Assembly: GCA_003222065.1 (NCBI GenBank)
Contig: QHUV01000103.1
Span: forward strand, 1-9,125
DNA: 9,125 bases
Reading direction: 5' to 3'
DNA from: Gemmatimonadota bacterium
GTDB lineage: Bacteria > Gemmatimonadota > Gemmatimonadetes > Gemmatimonadales > Gemmatimonadaceae
The notes beneath the pieces are model-generated. The model made no database searches. It was given only the letters and a program-made list of their open reading frames with translations, and was not told where the DNA came from. Both the position numbers and the translations under genes were made by a program. Below are positions 1-7,525 of this stretch, in pieces. The number at the start of each line of letters is the position of its first letter. The first letter of the stretch is position 1.

Positions 1-2532
1 CGCGAGAGCCGTACGGCGCGACGCCGGTTGCTCCTCTACATGTCGTCCATCTCGTTAGGCGTCGCCGCGCTCGTTGCCATCGACTCGTTCGCGGCGAACG
101 TTACCGACTCCGTCCGCGATCAGTCGCGGGCGCTGCTCGGCGGCGACGCGTCGCTGACCTCGGGCGACCGGTACACGCCTCGCGTCCTTCACGTTCTCGA
201 CTCGGTACGCGGCCGAGGTGTCGCCGAGGCCCAGTCGACCAACTTCGCGTCGATGGCCGTCGTGCCGCGCTCGTCAGGCACACGCTTGGTGCAGGTGCGT
301 GCGGTAAGCACCGGCTATCCTTTCTATGGAAGAATCACGAGCGATCCGGAGGCGGCGTGGCCGGCGCTGCAGAGTGGGCCCAACGCCGTGGTCGACGCGG
401 CGCTGCTCATCTCGCTCGACGCTCGCGTCGGCGACACCCTCACGTTAGGCCTGGCGAAGTTCGTGATCAGCGGCACCCTGCGCAGCGTTCCGGGTGAGGT
501 CGGCATCAGCGCAACGATCGGTCCGCGCATGTACATCCCCGACCGCTATCTCGACCGAACCAAGCTGCTCGTCTTCGGCAGCCGCGCGGACTACGAGACG
601 CTGTTTCGGCTGCCTAACGGCACCGACCCCACTCGCTTCGCCGCCGAGCTGCGCCGTGCCGTCACCGGCGAACGGGCGCGGGTGCGCACCGTGAAGGACA
701 CCGAAGTCAATCTCACCCAGGCGATCGATCAGCTGCGCGACTTTCTCGGCGTGGTCGGTCTTGTCGCGCTCCTGCTCGGGGGGATCGGCGTCGCGAGCGG
801 CGTCCACGCGTTCGTCATGCGGAAGATCGACACCGTCGCTGTGCTGCGCTGTCTCGGCGCGACGAGCTGGCAGGTACTGGCGATCTACGTCGCGCAAGCG
901 GCGGTCATGGGCTTCGTCGGGGCGGCGCTCGGCGGTGCTCTCGGAATCGTCTTTCAACTGCTGCTTCCGCTCGCGCTGAAAGATTTTCTCCCGGTCGACG
1001 TCACGGTCCATCTCGCGCCGGCGTCGGTGGGCCTCGGTCTCATCGTCGGTGTGTGGGTGTCATTGGTGTTCGCGCTGCGGCCATTGGTCGCCATTCGGCG
1101 CGTATCGCCGCTCCAGGCGCTGAGACGCGAGGCGGACGCGATCGTTCTGCGCCTCAACCGCCTCGACCCGCTGCGCGTCGGCGTGTCGCTAGGAATCGTT
1201 GCCAGCGTCGTGCTGTTGGCCCTCTCGAGAGCCGGCAACGTGCGGCGCGGCATCGGCTTCAGTGTTGCCATCATGTTAGCCGTCGGCGCGCTGTTCGGCA
1301 GCGCCGTACTGCTCTCGTGGCTCGCGCGCCATCTGGTGCGGCCGCGTTGGCCGTTTGTCCTACGCCAAGGGATCGCGAGTCTGTATCGCCCCGGCAATCA
1401 GACCCGCGCCGTCGTCTTGTCGCTCGGCTTCGGCGTCTTTTTGATGAGCACTCTCTATCAAGTACATCATAGTTTACTGAAGACGCTCGACGTGAAGCTC
1501 ACGCAGGCGCGCGCGAATCTCGTCTTTTTCGACGTGCAGCAGGATCAGGACGGGGGAGTCGACTCGATTGTGCATGCGAATGGATTCGCCATCGTGCAGC
1601 AGGTGCCGTTGGTGGCGATGCGCGTCGCGGCGATCAATGGTCGCACGGCGACCCAATTGATGGCCGACACCGTCGCCACGGCGAGTGGACGGCGCGAGCG
1701 TCGCTCGGCGTGGCCGCTGAGGCGAGAGTACCGTTCGACCTATCGGGACGACCAGACGCCGTCGGAGCGAATCGTGGCCGGCAAATGGTTTTCGCCGACA
1801 ACGGACACCACAACGCTTCCCGAGGTGTCGATCGAAGCCGGCGTCGCGCGCGAACTGCGACTCCGCATCGGCGATACGGTGACGTGGAATGTTCAGGGCG
1901 TGCAGCTGCCGACGCGCGTTACGAGTTTTCGCGAGGTGAATTGGGCTCGCTTCGAGCCGAACTTCTTCGCCGTCTTCCAGTCACGCGCGCTCGAGCATGC
2001 GCCGAAGCAATTCGTGATCCTCGCTCAAGTGCCAGGCGCCAGCGCCGTAGCGCGCCTGCAGAGCGGCGTGGTGCGAAAGTTCCCCAACGTGTCGAGCATC
2101 GATCTGTCGCTCGTGCAGCACACGATAATGGACGTGCTCGGTAAAGTGACGATGGCCATTCGTTTCATGGCGCTGGTCAGCCTCGCGTTAGGCATACCGG
2201 TGCTCTTCAGCGCCGTCGCGGCGACGCGCCGCGAGCGGTTGCGAGAAGGCGTGCTGCTCAAGACCCTCGGTGCCACGCGCCGTCAAATCGGGCGCATCAT
2301 GCTCGCCGAGTACGCGGTGCTTGGGACGTTGGGGAGCGTGGCCGGCGTTGGGCTGTCCTTCGGTGGCTCGTGGGCGCTCACGCACTGGATCTTCCACGTC
2401 GCGTTCGCCCCGTCCGTCATCCCCGCCGTGCTCGTCGCGCTCGCGATGATTTTGCTCGCGGTGACGATTGGATTGGCAACGGGACGTGAGGTGTTCAGGC
2501 AGACGCCGATGGTGGCGCTGCGGGAGGCGTAG
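1..2532 (+). CDS. FtsX/MacB-family ABC transporter permease, double-FtsX (YbbP-like), 5'-truncated by window edge
   Basis: Inner-membrane permease subunit of an ABC system of the FtsX/MacB/LolE superfamily. These systems drive lipid, lipoprotein or peptide handling in the envelope rather than classical import. The frame is open from base 1, and the residues before the first possible start (RESRTARRR) are the usual basic run ahead of TM1, so the true start lies upstream and the TTG at 28 is not it. Numbering from 28: TM1 at about 2-22; periplasmic domain at about 25-230; first FtsX core at about 235-370 with the typical cytoplasmic stretch AVLRCLGATSWQV and the end motif RRVSPLQALRRE; two further membrane segments at about 380-440; TM at about 460-480 opening the second half; second periplasmic domain; second FtsX core at about 706-834 with LLKTLGATRRQIGRI and the end QTPMVALREA. 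Two FtsX halves and more than 834 residues match the YbbP type (COG3127). The partner ATPase is not in the window, so the substrate cannot be named. Confidence 0.9.
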   Translation, partial: RESRTARRRLLLYMSSISLGVAALVAIDSFAANVTDSVRDQSRALLGGDASLTSGDRYTPRVLHVLDSVRGRGVAEAQSTNFASMAVVPRSSGTRLVQVRAVSTGYPFYGRITSDPEAAWPALQSGPNAVVDAALLISLDARVGDTLTLGLAKFVISGTLRSVPGEVGISATIGPRMYIPDRYLDRTKLLVFGSRADYETLFRLPNGTDPTRFAAELRRAVTGERARVRTVKDTEVNLTQAIDQLRDFLGVVGLVALLLGGIGVASGVHAFVMRKIDTVAVLRCLGATSWQVLAIYVAQAAVMGFVGAALGGALGIVFQLLLPLALKDFLPVDVTVHLAPASVGLGLIVGVWVSLVFALRPLVAIRRVSPLQALRREADAIVLRLNRLDPLRVGVSLGIVASVVLLALSRAGNVRRGIGFSVAIMLAVGALFGSAVLLSWLARHLVRPRWPFVLRQGIASLYRPGNQTRAVVLSLGFGVFLMSTLYQVHHSLLKTLDVKLTQARANLVFFDVQQDQDGGVDSIVHANGFAIVQQVPLVAMRVAAINGRTATQLMADTVATASGRRERRSAWPLRREYRSTYRDDQTPSERIVAGKWFSPTTDTTTLPEVSIEAGVARELRLRIGDTVTWNVQGVQLPTRVTSFREVNWARFEPNFFAVFQSRALEHAPKQFVILAQVPGASAVARLQSGVVRKFPNVSSIDLSLVQHTIMDVLGKVTMAIRFMALVSLALGIPVLFSAVAATRRERLREGVLLKTLGATRRQIGRIMLAEYAVLGTLGSVAGVGLSFGGSWALTHWIFHVAFAPSVIPAVLVALAMILLAVTIGLATGREVFRQTPMVALREA

Positions 2533-2790
2533 GGCCTACGGCTGGATCGAGAATGCGGAGGGCGCGCTCGAGAACGACGACCCGGTCTCTGACATACGCG
2601 CGGCGCATGAGAGGAAGAGCCCGGTCGTGAACGCGAGGAACGCGCGCTGCCAGAACTTTGCGTCGAACTTCATTGGATAGAGAGGCGGAGGCGGGAGGCG
2701 AAGCGCCGGTGTGGATCGGTCGCCGGGTAGACGCACGGCGATGACGATCGAGCACCGAGAGTCGAAACGTAACCGCGGTACCGCGCCCCG
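2533..2790. other. Convergent intergenic stretch, no clear gene
   Basis: This stretch separates the permease stop from the stop of the receiver gene on the other strand. I see no tRNA-like fold, no T-tract terminator and no strong ORF. Possible structures are a short GGCG-AAG-CGCC hairpin around 2697-2707 and a 12-bp palindrome at 2774-2785 (CGCGGTACCGCG) just beyond the receiver stop. Either could be a weak bidirectional terminator, but both lack a U-run. Confidence 0.5.
2536..2673 (-). CDS. Doubtful small hypothetical ORF (45 aa)
   Basis: An ATG at 2673 opens 45 codons ending in TAG at 2536. The start MKFDAKFWQRAFLAFTTGLF has a hydrophobic stretch that could be a short membrane or signal segment, followed by a Ser-rich tail. 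Points against it: no Shine-Dalgarno sequence precedes the ATG; the neighbouring frame over the second half also reads like protein (MRRAYVRDRVVVLERALRIL), which may mean a frameshifted remnant or mere GC bias; and I do not recognise the family. It is listed only because it fills the gap between convergent genes and its N-terminus looks protein-like. Confidence 0.2.
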   Translation of the reverse strand: MKFDAKFWQRAFLAFTTGLFLSCAARMSETGSSFSSAPSAFSIQP

Positions 2791-3165
2791 TCAGCCACCG
2801 GAGAGCCACCGCTCGATAGCCTTCACGAGCAGCGACTCATCGACGATCGGTTTCGTGATGTAGTCGTTGAAGCCAGCGTCTAGAAAACGCTCGCGGTCGC
2901 CGGCCATGGCGTGAGCGGTGAGGGCAATGACGGGTAGGTGGCGCATTCGCCCGTCGCGCCGTATCTCGGCGAGGATCTCGTTGCCATCCATTCCCGGCAG
3001 TGAGATATCGAGGAGGACGAGATCGGGAAGCCTGCGTGCTAAGCCGTCGAGTGCATCGGGGCCGTTGTCATACTCCACGATCTGATACCGGTCGCCGAGC
3101 ATTGCGGTAAGCAGCAGCCGGTTGTCGGCATTGTCTTCGACGACGGCGAGAGTGGGCTTGGACAT
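2791..3165 (-). CDS. Single-domain response regulator (CheY/DivK-like receiver)
   Basis: A 124-aa stand-alone phosphoreceiver with no output domain. It presumably accepts phosphate from a histidine kinase and signals by protein contact in the cytoplasm. All receiver landmarks are visible: acidic pair E10-D11 in VVEDN, phospho-acceptor D53 in LVLLDISLPGMDG, switch residue T83 in VIALTAH, and K105-P106 in DYITKPI. Length is the standard size for one receiver domain. The ATG at 3165 gives the expected few residues before beta-1. No Shine-Dalgarno sequence precedes it. A three-codon ORF, ATG CAC CCG TGA at 3166-3177, ends directly against the start codon and might couple translation, or be chance. 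The gene lies 74 nt after the stop of the intact Ser/Thr kinase on the same strand, so co-transcription is likely. No histidine kinase is in the window, so its phosphodonor is unknown. Confidence 0.93.
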   Translation of the reverse strand: MSKPTLAVVEDNADNRLLLTAMLGDRYQIVEYDNGPDALDGLARRLPDLVLLDISLPGMDGNEILAEIRRDGRMRHLPVIALTAHAMAGDRERFLDAGFNDYITKPIVDESLLVKAIERWLSGG

Positions 3166-3239
3166 TCACGGGTGCATTGTGAGACGAGGTCAACCTATCC
3201 CGCTGCACCGTCGCAAGCCAGGAGCGTTTGTCAGATCGC

Positions 3240-4877
3240 CTATCGAGGCTGTGGAAGTTCACGAAATCGAGCCGGCACCGCGAGGAAGTTCTCGCATTGA
3301 ATGCCGGGAGCGAGCGTCGAGTCAGCGCGCATTCGATAACACGTCGCGACGAGATCACGCACGCCCTCGCCCAGCTCACGTTGGAGCGTCGAAGTATGCT
3401 CGGGATTCGGATCGAAGTCGCGAAGAATCGATAGCTCGCTTGCCGCCATCGTGAATTCCCGTCTGGCGCCGCGAGCATCGCCACTCTCGAACCGCTGCTT
3501 CATGCGCGCGATGTGCGCGCGAATCTCTCGCGCGGCGGCGGTGCTCCGAGCATCCAGCGGCGCGTCGGGGGGTAGCGGCCGCGCGGCAACGGAGTCGCCG
3601 TTTGGCATGAGCCAGTAGTGCCGCTGCGCCGCGTTTGCCCTACCCTGCTCGAAGCGCCGCGACCGCTCGATCTCAGGCGCAAGATGGGCGAGCATCGAGT
3701 CGACGCGAACGAGTTCGGGAAGTGGAATCTCAGCGACGGCGCGCTGGATGGAGTCGGCCACATGCTCGCCGAAATTGGCCATGGTGCTCGCTGCCACTAC
3801 AGAATCACCTCGAACCGTGGCTTGCTCGCGCTGGTGACGTGCGCGCACAGTGGCGACAACGACCACCCCAGCGAGAAGGACGGTACCGACCGCCCACGGC
3901 AGTGCGCGGCGGTGGGTGATTGGCCGATCGAGCCGAGCCTCCTCCTCAGCTATCGCGTTAGGCGCAGACGCGGTCGCGGCCGCGGGCGCACCGACAACGA
4001 CCGTGCTTTCGGCCGCTCGCACGACCGCCCGCCCAAACTCGGCCACACTCTCGAAGCGGTCGGCGACCTCCGGCGCGAGGGCGCGGTCGAGGGCTTGCTG
4101 TAGCTCGGCGGACCAGGCTCTGTCTGGCCGCACGTCGGCCAGGGTGCGCGGCCGCGACGTCAATCGCCTAACGAGCGTCTCCTTCGACGTGACCTTCGCA
4201 TAGGGCAGCTCGCCGGTGAGCGCATTGAACAACACGAGTCCGAGTGAATAGATGTCGGTGCGATGGTCGAGCTTCTCTCCCGCCAACTGCTCCGGGCTCA
4301 TGTACTCCGGCGTGCCGGGGGAGACGCCGGCCATCGTCACCGTCTGAGAGCCGCTGCCATCGCGCTGGATCGTTTTGGCGATGCCAAAGTCGACGACCTT
4401 CACCCAATCGCTCCCATCCAGGTGCCGCGCGATCATGACGTTTTCTGGCTTGAGATCGCGGTGGACGATGCCGAGATGATGTGCCGCATGGAGCGCATCG
4501 GCGACTTGCTTGGCGATTTGAGCGGCGCGCACCGTCGACAGGGGGCCCTCACGAACGACGACGGCGTCGAGCGTCTCGCCATCGATGTACTCCATCGCGA
4601 GATACAGCGTGCCGTCGGCCATCTCGCCGAAATCGTAGACCTGCGCCACGTTCGGATGATTGATCTTGCAGGCGTTGGCGGCTTCGCGATTGAATCGCGA
4701 GATGGCGTCGCTCGTCGTCGCGAGCGCGGGATTGATGACCTTCACCGCGCTCTTCCGCCCCATGCGCACGTGCTCGGCGAGGTAGACCCGCCCCATGCCT
4801 CCCTCGCCAATGAGCGACAGGATCTGGTACCGGTCAGCTATGACTTGACCGATGAGAGGGTCGTCGGCGGGTTGCAT
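3240..4877 (-). CDS. Membrane-anchored Ser/Thr protein kinase (PknB/Hanks type), intact
   Basis: A 545-aa transmembrane Ser/Thr kinase that phosphorylates proteins in the cytoplasm, with a likely sensing domain outside. From the ATG at 4877: kinase domain at about 17-285 with glycine loop GEGGMGRVY (24-32), ATP lysine K46, alpha-C E65, catalytic HRDLKPEN with D141, metal-binding DFG D163, Thr/Ser-rich activation loop, GTPEYMSPEQ (188-197) and DIYSLG (208-213), so the core is complete. A Pro/Ala linker leads to one TM at about 325-344. The extracytoplasmic part ends in a module (419-535) shared with the upstream kinase, including cysteines C513 and C528. A TTG at 4907 would add ten residues. 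I prefer the ATG because MQPADDPLIGQVIADRY aligns with residues 29-46 of the paralog; neither start has a Shine-Dalgarno sequence. Unlike the paralog, it lacks the N-terminal Cys-rich ribbon. The upstream kinase's stop lies 2-32 nt away, indicating an operon. Confidence 0.93.
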   Translation of the reverse strand: MQPADDPLIGQVIADRYQILSLIGEGGMGRVYLAEHVRMGRKSAVKVINPALATTSDAISRFNREAANACKINHPNVAQVYDFGEMADGTLYLAMEYIDGETLDAVVVREGPLSTVRAAQIAKQVADALHAAHHLGIVHRDLKPENVMIARHLDGSDWVKVVDFGIAKTIQRDGSGSQTVTMAGVSPGTPEYMSPEQLAGEKLDHRTDIYSLGLVLFNALTGELPYAKVTSKETLVRRLTSRPRTLADVRPDRAWSAELQQALDRALAPEVADRFESVAEFGRAVVRAAESTVVVGAPAAATASAPNAIAEEEARLDRPITHRRALPWAVGTVLLAGVVVVATVRARHQREQATVRGDSVVAASTMANFGEHVADSIQRAVAEIPLPELVRVDSMLAHLAPEIERSRRFEQGRANAAQRHYWLMPNGDSVAARPLPPDAPLDARSTAAAREIRAHIARMKQRFESGDARGARREFTMAASELSILRDFDPNPEHTSTLQRELGEGVRDLVATCYRMRADSTLAPGIQCENFLAVPARFRELPQPR

Positions 4878-4909
4878 CGCGAATTGTACACTGGCGACTG
4901 CTGGCAAAG

Positions 4910-5872
4910 CTACCAGGCGAACAGGGTTCCGCAGTCGACCTGGGAAGCAAACGGATTGAGCGTATCGGCGTGTGCCGACTGGCAGGCCTGCATGGCGTCG
5001 CGCTGCGACATGCTAAGGAGCAGCTTGAGGCGCTGGCTGAGCGTGCGATCAGTGAGCTCGAGTCCGCGTGCTTCCTCGGAGGCGTCGCGGTACGCGGCAC
5101 GAGCGTGGGCGACGTCGCCACGACCGGCGAAGCGCCGCATGAGCGCGAGGTGGCCTTGCAACTCCTCGAGCTGCAAGCGACGCAGCTCATCCGGCGCGAT
5201 TCCTTCGTCCACGGCGCGTGCCGCGCCAGAATCGCCGTTGGGCCGCAGCCACGGGTGGCGGAGTAACGAGTGCACGGGCGCCAGAGAATCGTTATGCGCG
5301 GCGGTTTGAGACGCCGTCTGAGTGGTGTTCGTCGGCGGTGGCGTGGTGCCCTGCGCGGCAGAGAACTTACCGGCGTTAGGCGGATCGGCCGGTGGTTTGT
5401 TCACTGTGACGCTGCCGGGCTTCACGGGGATCGCCGCTGGCGATGGCAGCGAATCGGTAGCCTCGCCCTGCGGAATGACGGAGACCTGAGGAAGCGAGTC
5501 GGCGGAGGCCACGGGAGACACGAGCGCCGTGGCGCTGTCGGCCTTGGCGGGGAGGATGCCGAGGAGGCGCTCGATCCGGCGCATGTAAAAGACGCCCGTT
5601 CCTATCGCGGCGAAGAGTATCAACCACGCGAAGATCGGCCATACCGGTTGCCGCTTGGGCGCGGCCTTCTTGGGCGGCTCTTCTTGTTCGACAACGTTGA
5701 CCGGCGTCGGCGCCGTGGTCGTGACGCGGGCCAGTGTCGGCGTGCGCTCAGAGGCGCGCACCACGTCAGCCGCAAAGTCGAGAACACGCCCGTACCGCTC
5801 AACGGCGTCCGGCGCGAGGGCACGATCGAGTGCCGTCTGCAGACCAGGCGGCCATGGCAGGTCCGGGCGCAC
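4910..5872 (-). CDS. Ser/Thr kinase 2, C-terminal fragment (end of kinase domain, TM, extracytoplasmic sensor)
   Basis: The downstream part of a kinase gene broken near 5876-5879. The first residues (VRPDLPWPPGLQTALDRALAP) match VRPDRAWSAELQQALDRALAP of the intact neighbour kinase, that is, the last helices of a Hanks kinase domain. The GTG at 5872 is therefore an internal Val codon and not a natural start. Then come a linker with Pro and Lys, one TM at about 78-97 (WPIFAWLILFAAIGTGVFYM), a Pro/Thr-rich stalk, and a C-terminal module (205-314) aligned with the neighbour: RHPWLRPNGDSGAAR against RHYWLMPNGDSVAAR, a GD-x3-AR helix, and two cysteines, C297 and C314, the only ones in the fragment. 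By itself it has no catalytic residues. It would need restart at the GTG to be made, and no Shine-Dalgarno sequence is seen. It is probably a pseudogene piece, or the break is a sequence or assembly error. Confidence 0.75.
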   Translation of the reverse strand: MRPDLPWPPGLQTALDRALAPDAVERYGRVLDFAADVVRASERTPTLARVTTTAPTPVNVVEQEEPPKKAAPKRQPVWPIFAWLILFAAIGTGVFYMRRIERLLGILPAKADSATALVSPVASADSLPQVSVIPQGEATDSLPSPAAIPVKPGSVTVNKPPADPPNAGKFSAAQGTTPPPTNTTQTASQTAAHNDSLAPVHSLLRHPWLRPNGDSGAARAVDEGIAPDELRRLQLEELQGHLALMRRFAGRGDVAHARAAYRDASEEARGLELTDRTLSQRLKLLLSMSQRDAMQACQSAHADTLNPFASQVDCGTLFAW

Positions 5873-6506
5873 CTGCGCCGGCGGTCGTCAGGTTCTGCCC
5901 ACGCTCGGTCTCCATCGTCTTGGCGATCCCGAAGTCCACGACCTTGACCCAATCGCCGCCGTCGTGCTTTCGCCCGATCATGATGTTCTCGGGCTTCAGG
6001 TCACGGTGCACTATGCCGAGCAGGTGAGCGGCGGCGAGTGCGTCGGCGACGTGCATCGTGATCCCGGCGGCGCGCGTTGTCGAAACAGGCCCGAGCCGCT
6101 CGATCGTCGCGGCGAGCGCGTCGCCCTCGATGTATTCCATGGCGAGATACAGCACGCCATCGCTTTCACCGAAGTCGTAGATCTGCGCGACGTTTGGGTG
6201 ATTGATGCGGCTCGCGTTGGCTGCCTCGCGATTGAAGCGACTGATCGCCTCCGCGGAGTTGGCGAGCGACGGGTTGATCACCTTCACCGCGCTCTTTCTG
6301 CCTAACGCGACGTGCTCGGCGACGTACACGCGGCCCATGCCGCCGACACCGAGGAGCTCCTGAATGTGATACCGGTCGGCGATGACCTTCCCGACGAGCG
6401 GATCATCGGTAGCCTTCAGCTGCAGCGCGCTGCCGTCGTTAGGGCAGTTGCGTTGCGCGACGTCGAATTGAGTGCCGCACTGCAGACAAACGCGAAACGT
6501 GGACAC
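5799..6506 (-). CDS. Ser/Thr kinase 2, N-terminal fragment (Cys-rich ribbon plus kinase N-lobe to DFG), truncated by frame change
   Basis: The 5' part of the broken kinase gene; a GTG at 6506 opens 235 codons. Residues 7-24 form a zinc-ribbon-like start (CLQC...CPNDG: C7, C10, C21, with D24 in place of a fourth Cys), common in PknB-type kinases of such bacteria. Then DDPLVGKVIADRY and the kinase: glycine loop GVGGMGRVY (53-61), K75, E94, HRDLKPEN with D169, DFG with D191, activation loop to TTAG. There the family sequence stops: GTPEYMSPEQ, DIYSLG and the rest up to VRPD are absent. The frame runs on as about 25 unrelated residues to a stop at 5799, overlapping the C-terminal fragment in another frame. 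The catalytic residues are present, but the P+1 loop, APE-type motif and C-lobe helices are missing, so the product should not fold as an active kinase. No Shine-Dalgarno sequence is visible before the GTG; a heptamer repeat array abuts it. Confidence 0.75.
   Translation of the reverse strand: MSTFRVCLQCGTQFDVAQRNCPNDGSALQLKATDDPLVGKVIADRYHIQELLGVGGMGRVYVAEHVALGRKSAVKVINPSLANSAEAISRFNREAANASRINHPNVAQIYDFGESDGVLYLAMEYIEGDALAATIERLGPVSTTRAAGITMHVADALAAAHLLGIVHRDLKPENIMIGRKHDGGDWVKVVDFGIAKTMETERGQNLTTAGAGAPGPAMAAWSADGTRSCPRAGRR
5876..5879 (-). other. Deletion and frame-change junction in Ser/Thr kinase 2
   Basis: On the - strand the coding frame follows GCC GGC (Ala-Gly of the activation loop) up to here. 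The homologous frame resumes as GCG CAG GTG (Ala-Gln-Val) one base out of register. Both sides can claim the bases GGCG, consistent with a short-homology deletion. Against the intact neighbour kinase, 62 codons are missing. If loop lengths are equal, that is about 188 nt, which is not a multiple of three. Confidence 0.75.
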
Positions 6507-6509
6507 GAG

Positions 6510-6609
6510 GCGTTGAGCGTAGAGCGTTGGGCGTAGAGCGTTGGGCGTAGAGGGTAGAGCGTCGAGCGCGTGAACCTACGCTCCACGCTCCACGCTCCAT
6601 ACTCCACGG
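6510..6609. repeat. Inverted array of 7-bp repeats (consensus GCGTNGR) between propeller gene and kinase 2
   Basis: Left arm, 6510-6565: eight heptamers in perfect register, GCGTTGA, GCGTAGA, GCGTTGG, GCGTAGA, GCGTTGG, GCGTAGA, GGGTAGA, GCGTCGA. Within it a 14-bp unit recurs 2.5 times from 6517. Right arm, 6575-6609: five heptamers of the same family on the other strand; read on the - strand they are CCGTGGA, GTATGGA, GCGTGGA, GCGTGGA, GCGTAGG. A 9-nt spacer (6566-6574) lies between the arms. Because the arms are complementary in the same 7-nt register, the transcript could form a long imperfect hairpin. The array fills most of the 149-nt gap between the propeller gene stop and the GTG start of kinase 2, ending 3 nt from that GTG. 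It could act as a terminator/attenuator or be a slippage-prone tract. Confidence 0.85.
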
Positions 6610-6655
6610 CCGTCTACAGAAGGACGCTTCGGACGTAGTTGAGTTACCGCTTCGT

Positions 6656-7525
6656 TTACTCGGCGCGGATCCGGTCGATATTGCGCCCCGCCAGCACCCG
6701 ATTCAGCGCTTCAACATCCGTGCTGATCACATGTTGCAGCTGTTTGAGCTCGGCATCCAGCTGCGTCGACAGCTCCCGAAAGACGGTATACGAGGAGGCG
6801 GTCGGGCGAGCGTCCCCGGTCATGACACTTCGCCCTAGCGCGCCGAGGCGGTTGTTCAACTTGATGGGGAAGTTCAGTGGGTCCTGGCCACTGCGATTAC
6901 GAACCTGGTAGAGGTTTTCCTCCACCGTGGTGAGCTTGCCGGTCACGTCGCTTGCCGAGGCGGCTACCTCCGGCGCCTCGGCGTGAGCAACGCGCTCCGC
7001 GATGGCGCTCTTGAGACGGCGAATGCGCGTGACGGCGTCGTTCGCGGCCGACAGCTTGTCGCGAATTTGCGTCGCGAGCGCGAACTGCTGCCGCAAATCC
7101 GCAATGGTCACTCCCTTGAGTCGCGGATCCATGCGCACGGCAAGAGGCTGTGTCTGCGTGCTCCCCGCCGCGGTGATGCGGACGCGATATTGCGCCGGTA
7201 CGGCCAGCGGCCCCTGCTCCGCGCTCGCGCTCCAAAGGATGAGACAGGGGAAGGTCGTCGCGCCGGCATACCGAAGGTCCCACACAAAGCGATTCAGTCC
7301 CGCGCGGCCGCTGGGCCGAACGCCGGCGGCACCGCCGCGACGTCCAGCCCGCGCGTTCTCGCAGCCCGTTGGGTTGATGATTGTGTCGGCCGGTGCCGTC
7401 CCGGTACGCTGGGCGCTGTCGCGCGGCACTTCCGTGCGTCCGCTCGCGCTGTCGGGGCGTGCCGCACCGCCGCCATTGAACGTGCGCACCACCTTGCCGG
7501 ACGCGTCGAGAATATCGATGCGCAC
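6656..7525 (-). CDS. Asp-box propeller protein, C-terminal fragment (Ig-like plus helical tail)
   Basis: A 289-codon frame that carries the C-terminal part of the secreted propeller protein. It begins VRIDILDASGKVVRTFNGGG, typical of a FlgD/Ig-like strand pair seen after the propeller in this family. Next is a low-complexity Arg/Gly/Ala stretch with two Cys nearby (one before it in NPTGCENA, one later in FPCLILW), then GLNRFVWDLRYAGATTFP, a second strand-rich section (PAQYRVRITAAG), and a helical tail from about residue 150 (DLRQQFALATQIRDKLSAAN onward) to the TAA at 6656. The GTG at 7525 reads as an internal Val, not a real start: the preceding propeller frame is one register away and the link region is missing. 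It was presumably exported as part of the whole protein; alone it has no signal peptide. It is probably a pseudogene piece or the product of a sequence error. Confidence 0.7.
   Translation of the reverse strand: MRIDILDASGKVVRTFNGGGAARPDSASGRTEVPRDSAQRTGTAPADTIINPTGCENARAGRRGGAAGVRPSGRAGLNRFVWDLRYAGATTFPCLILWSASAEQGPLAVPAQYRVRITAAGSTQTQPLAVRMDPRLKGVTIADLRQQFALATQIRDKLSAANDAVTRIRRLKSAIAERVAHAEAPEVAASASDVTGKLTTVEENLYQVRNRSGQDPLNFPIKLNNRLGALGRSVMTGDARPTASSYTVFRELSTQLDAELKQLQHVISTDVEALNRVLAGRNIDRIRAE

Noticed and set aside
445..1011. - strand ORF of 188 codons within the permease gene
   Set aside because: Opposite the first FtsX core; Arg/Asp/His-rich composition typical of a shadow frame.
2774..2785. 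Perfect 12-bp palindrome CGCGGTACCGCG next to the receiver stop
   Set aside because: As a hairpin it gives only a 4-bp stem with a 4-nt loop and no U-run. A single palindrome of this size in GC-rich DNA is weak evidence for an operator or terminator.
4263..5309. Long + strand ORF (348 codons) opposite the kinases
   Set aside because: It is antisense to well-supported kinase coding sequence, is His/Arg-rich and has no recognisable domain. Long antisense frames are expected in GC-rich genes.
6510..6609. CRISPR array
   Set aside because: The repeat unit is 7 bp with no spacers, the two arms are inverted, and no cas gene is present.
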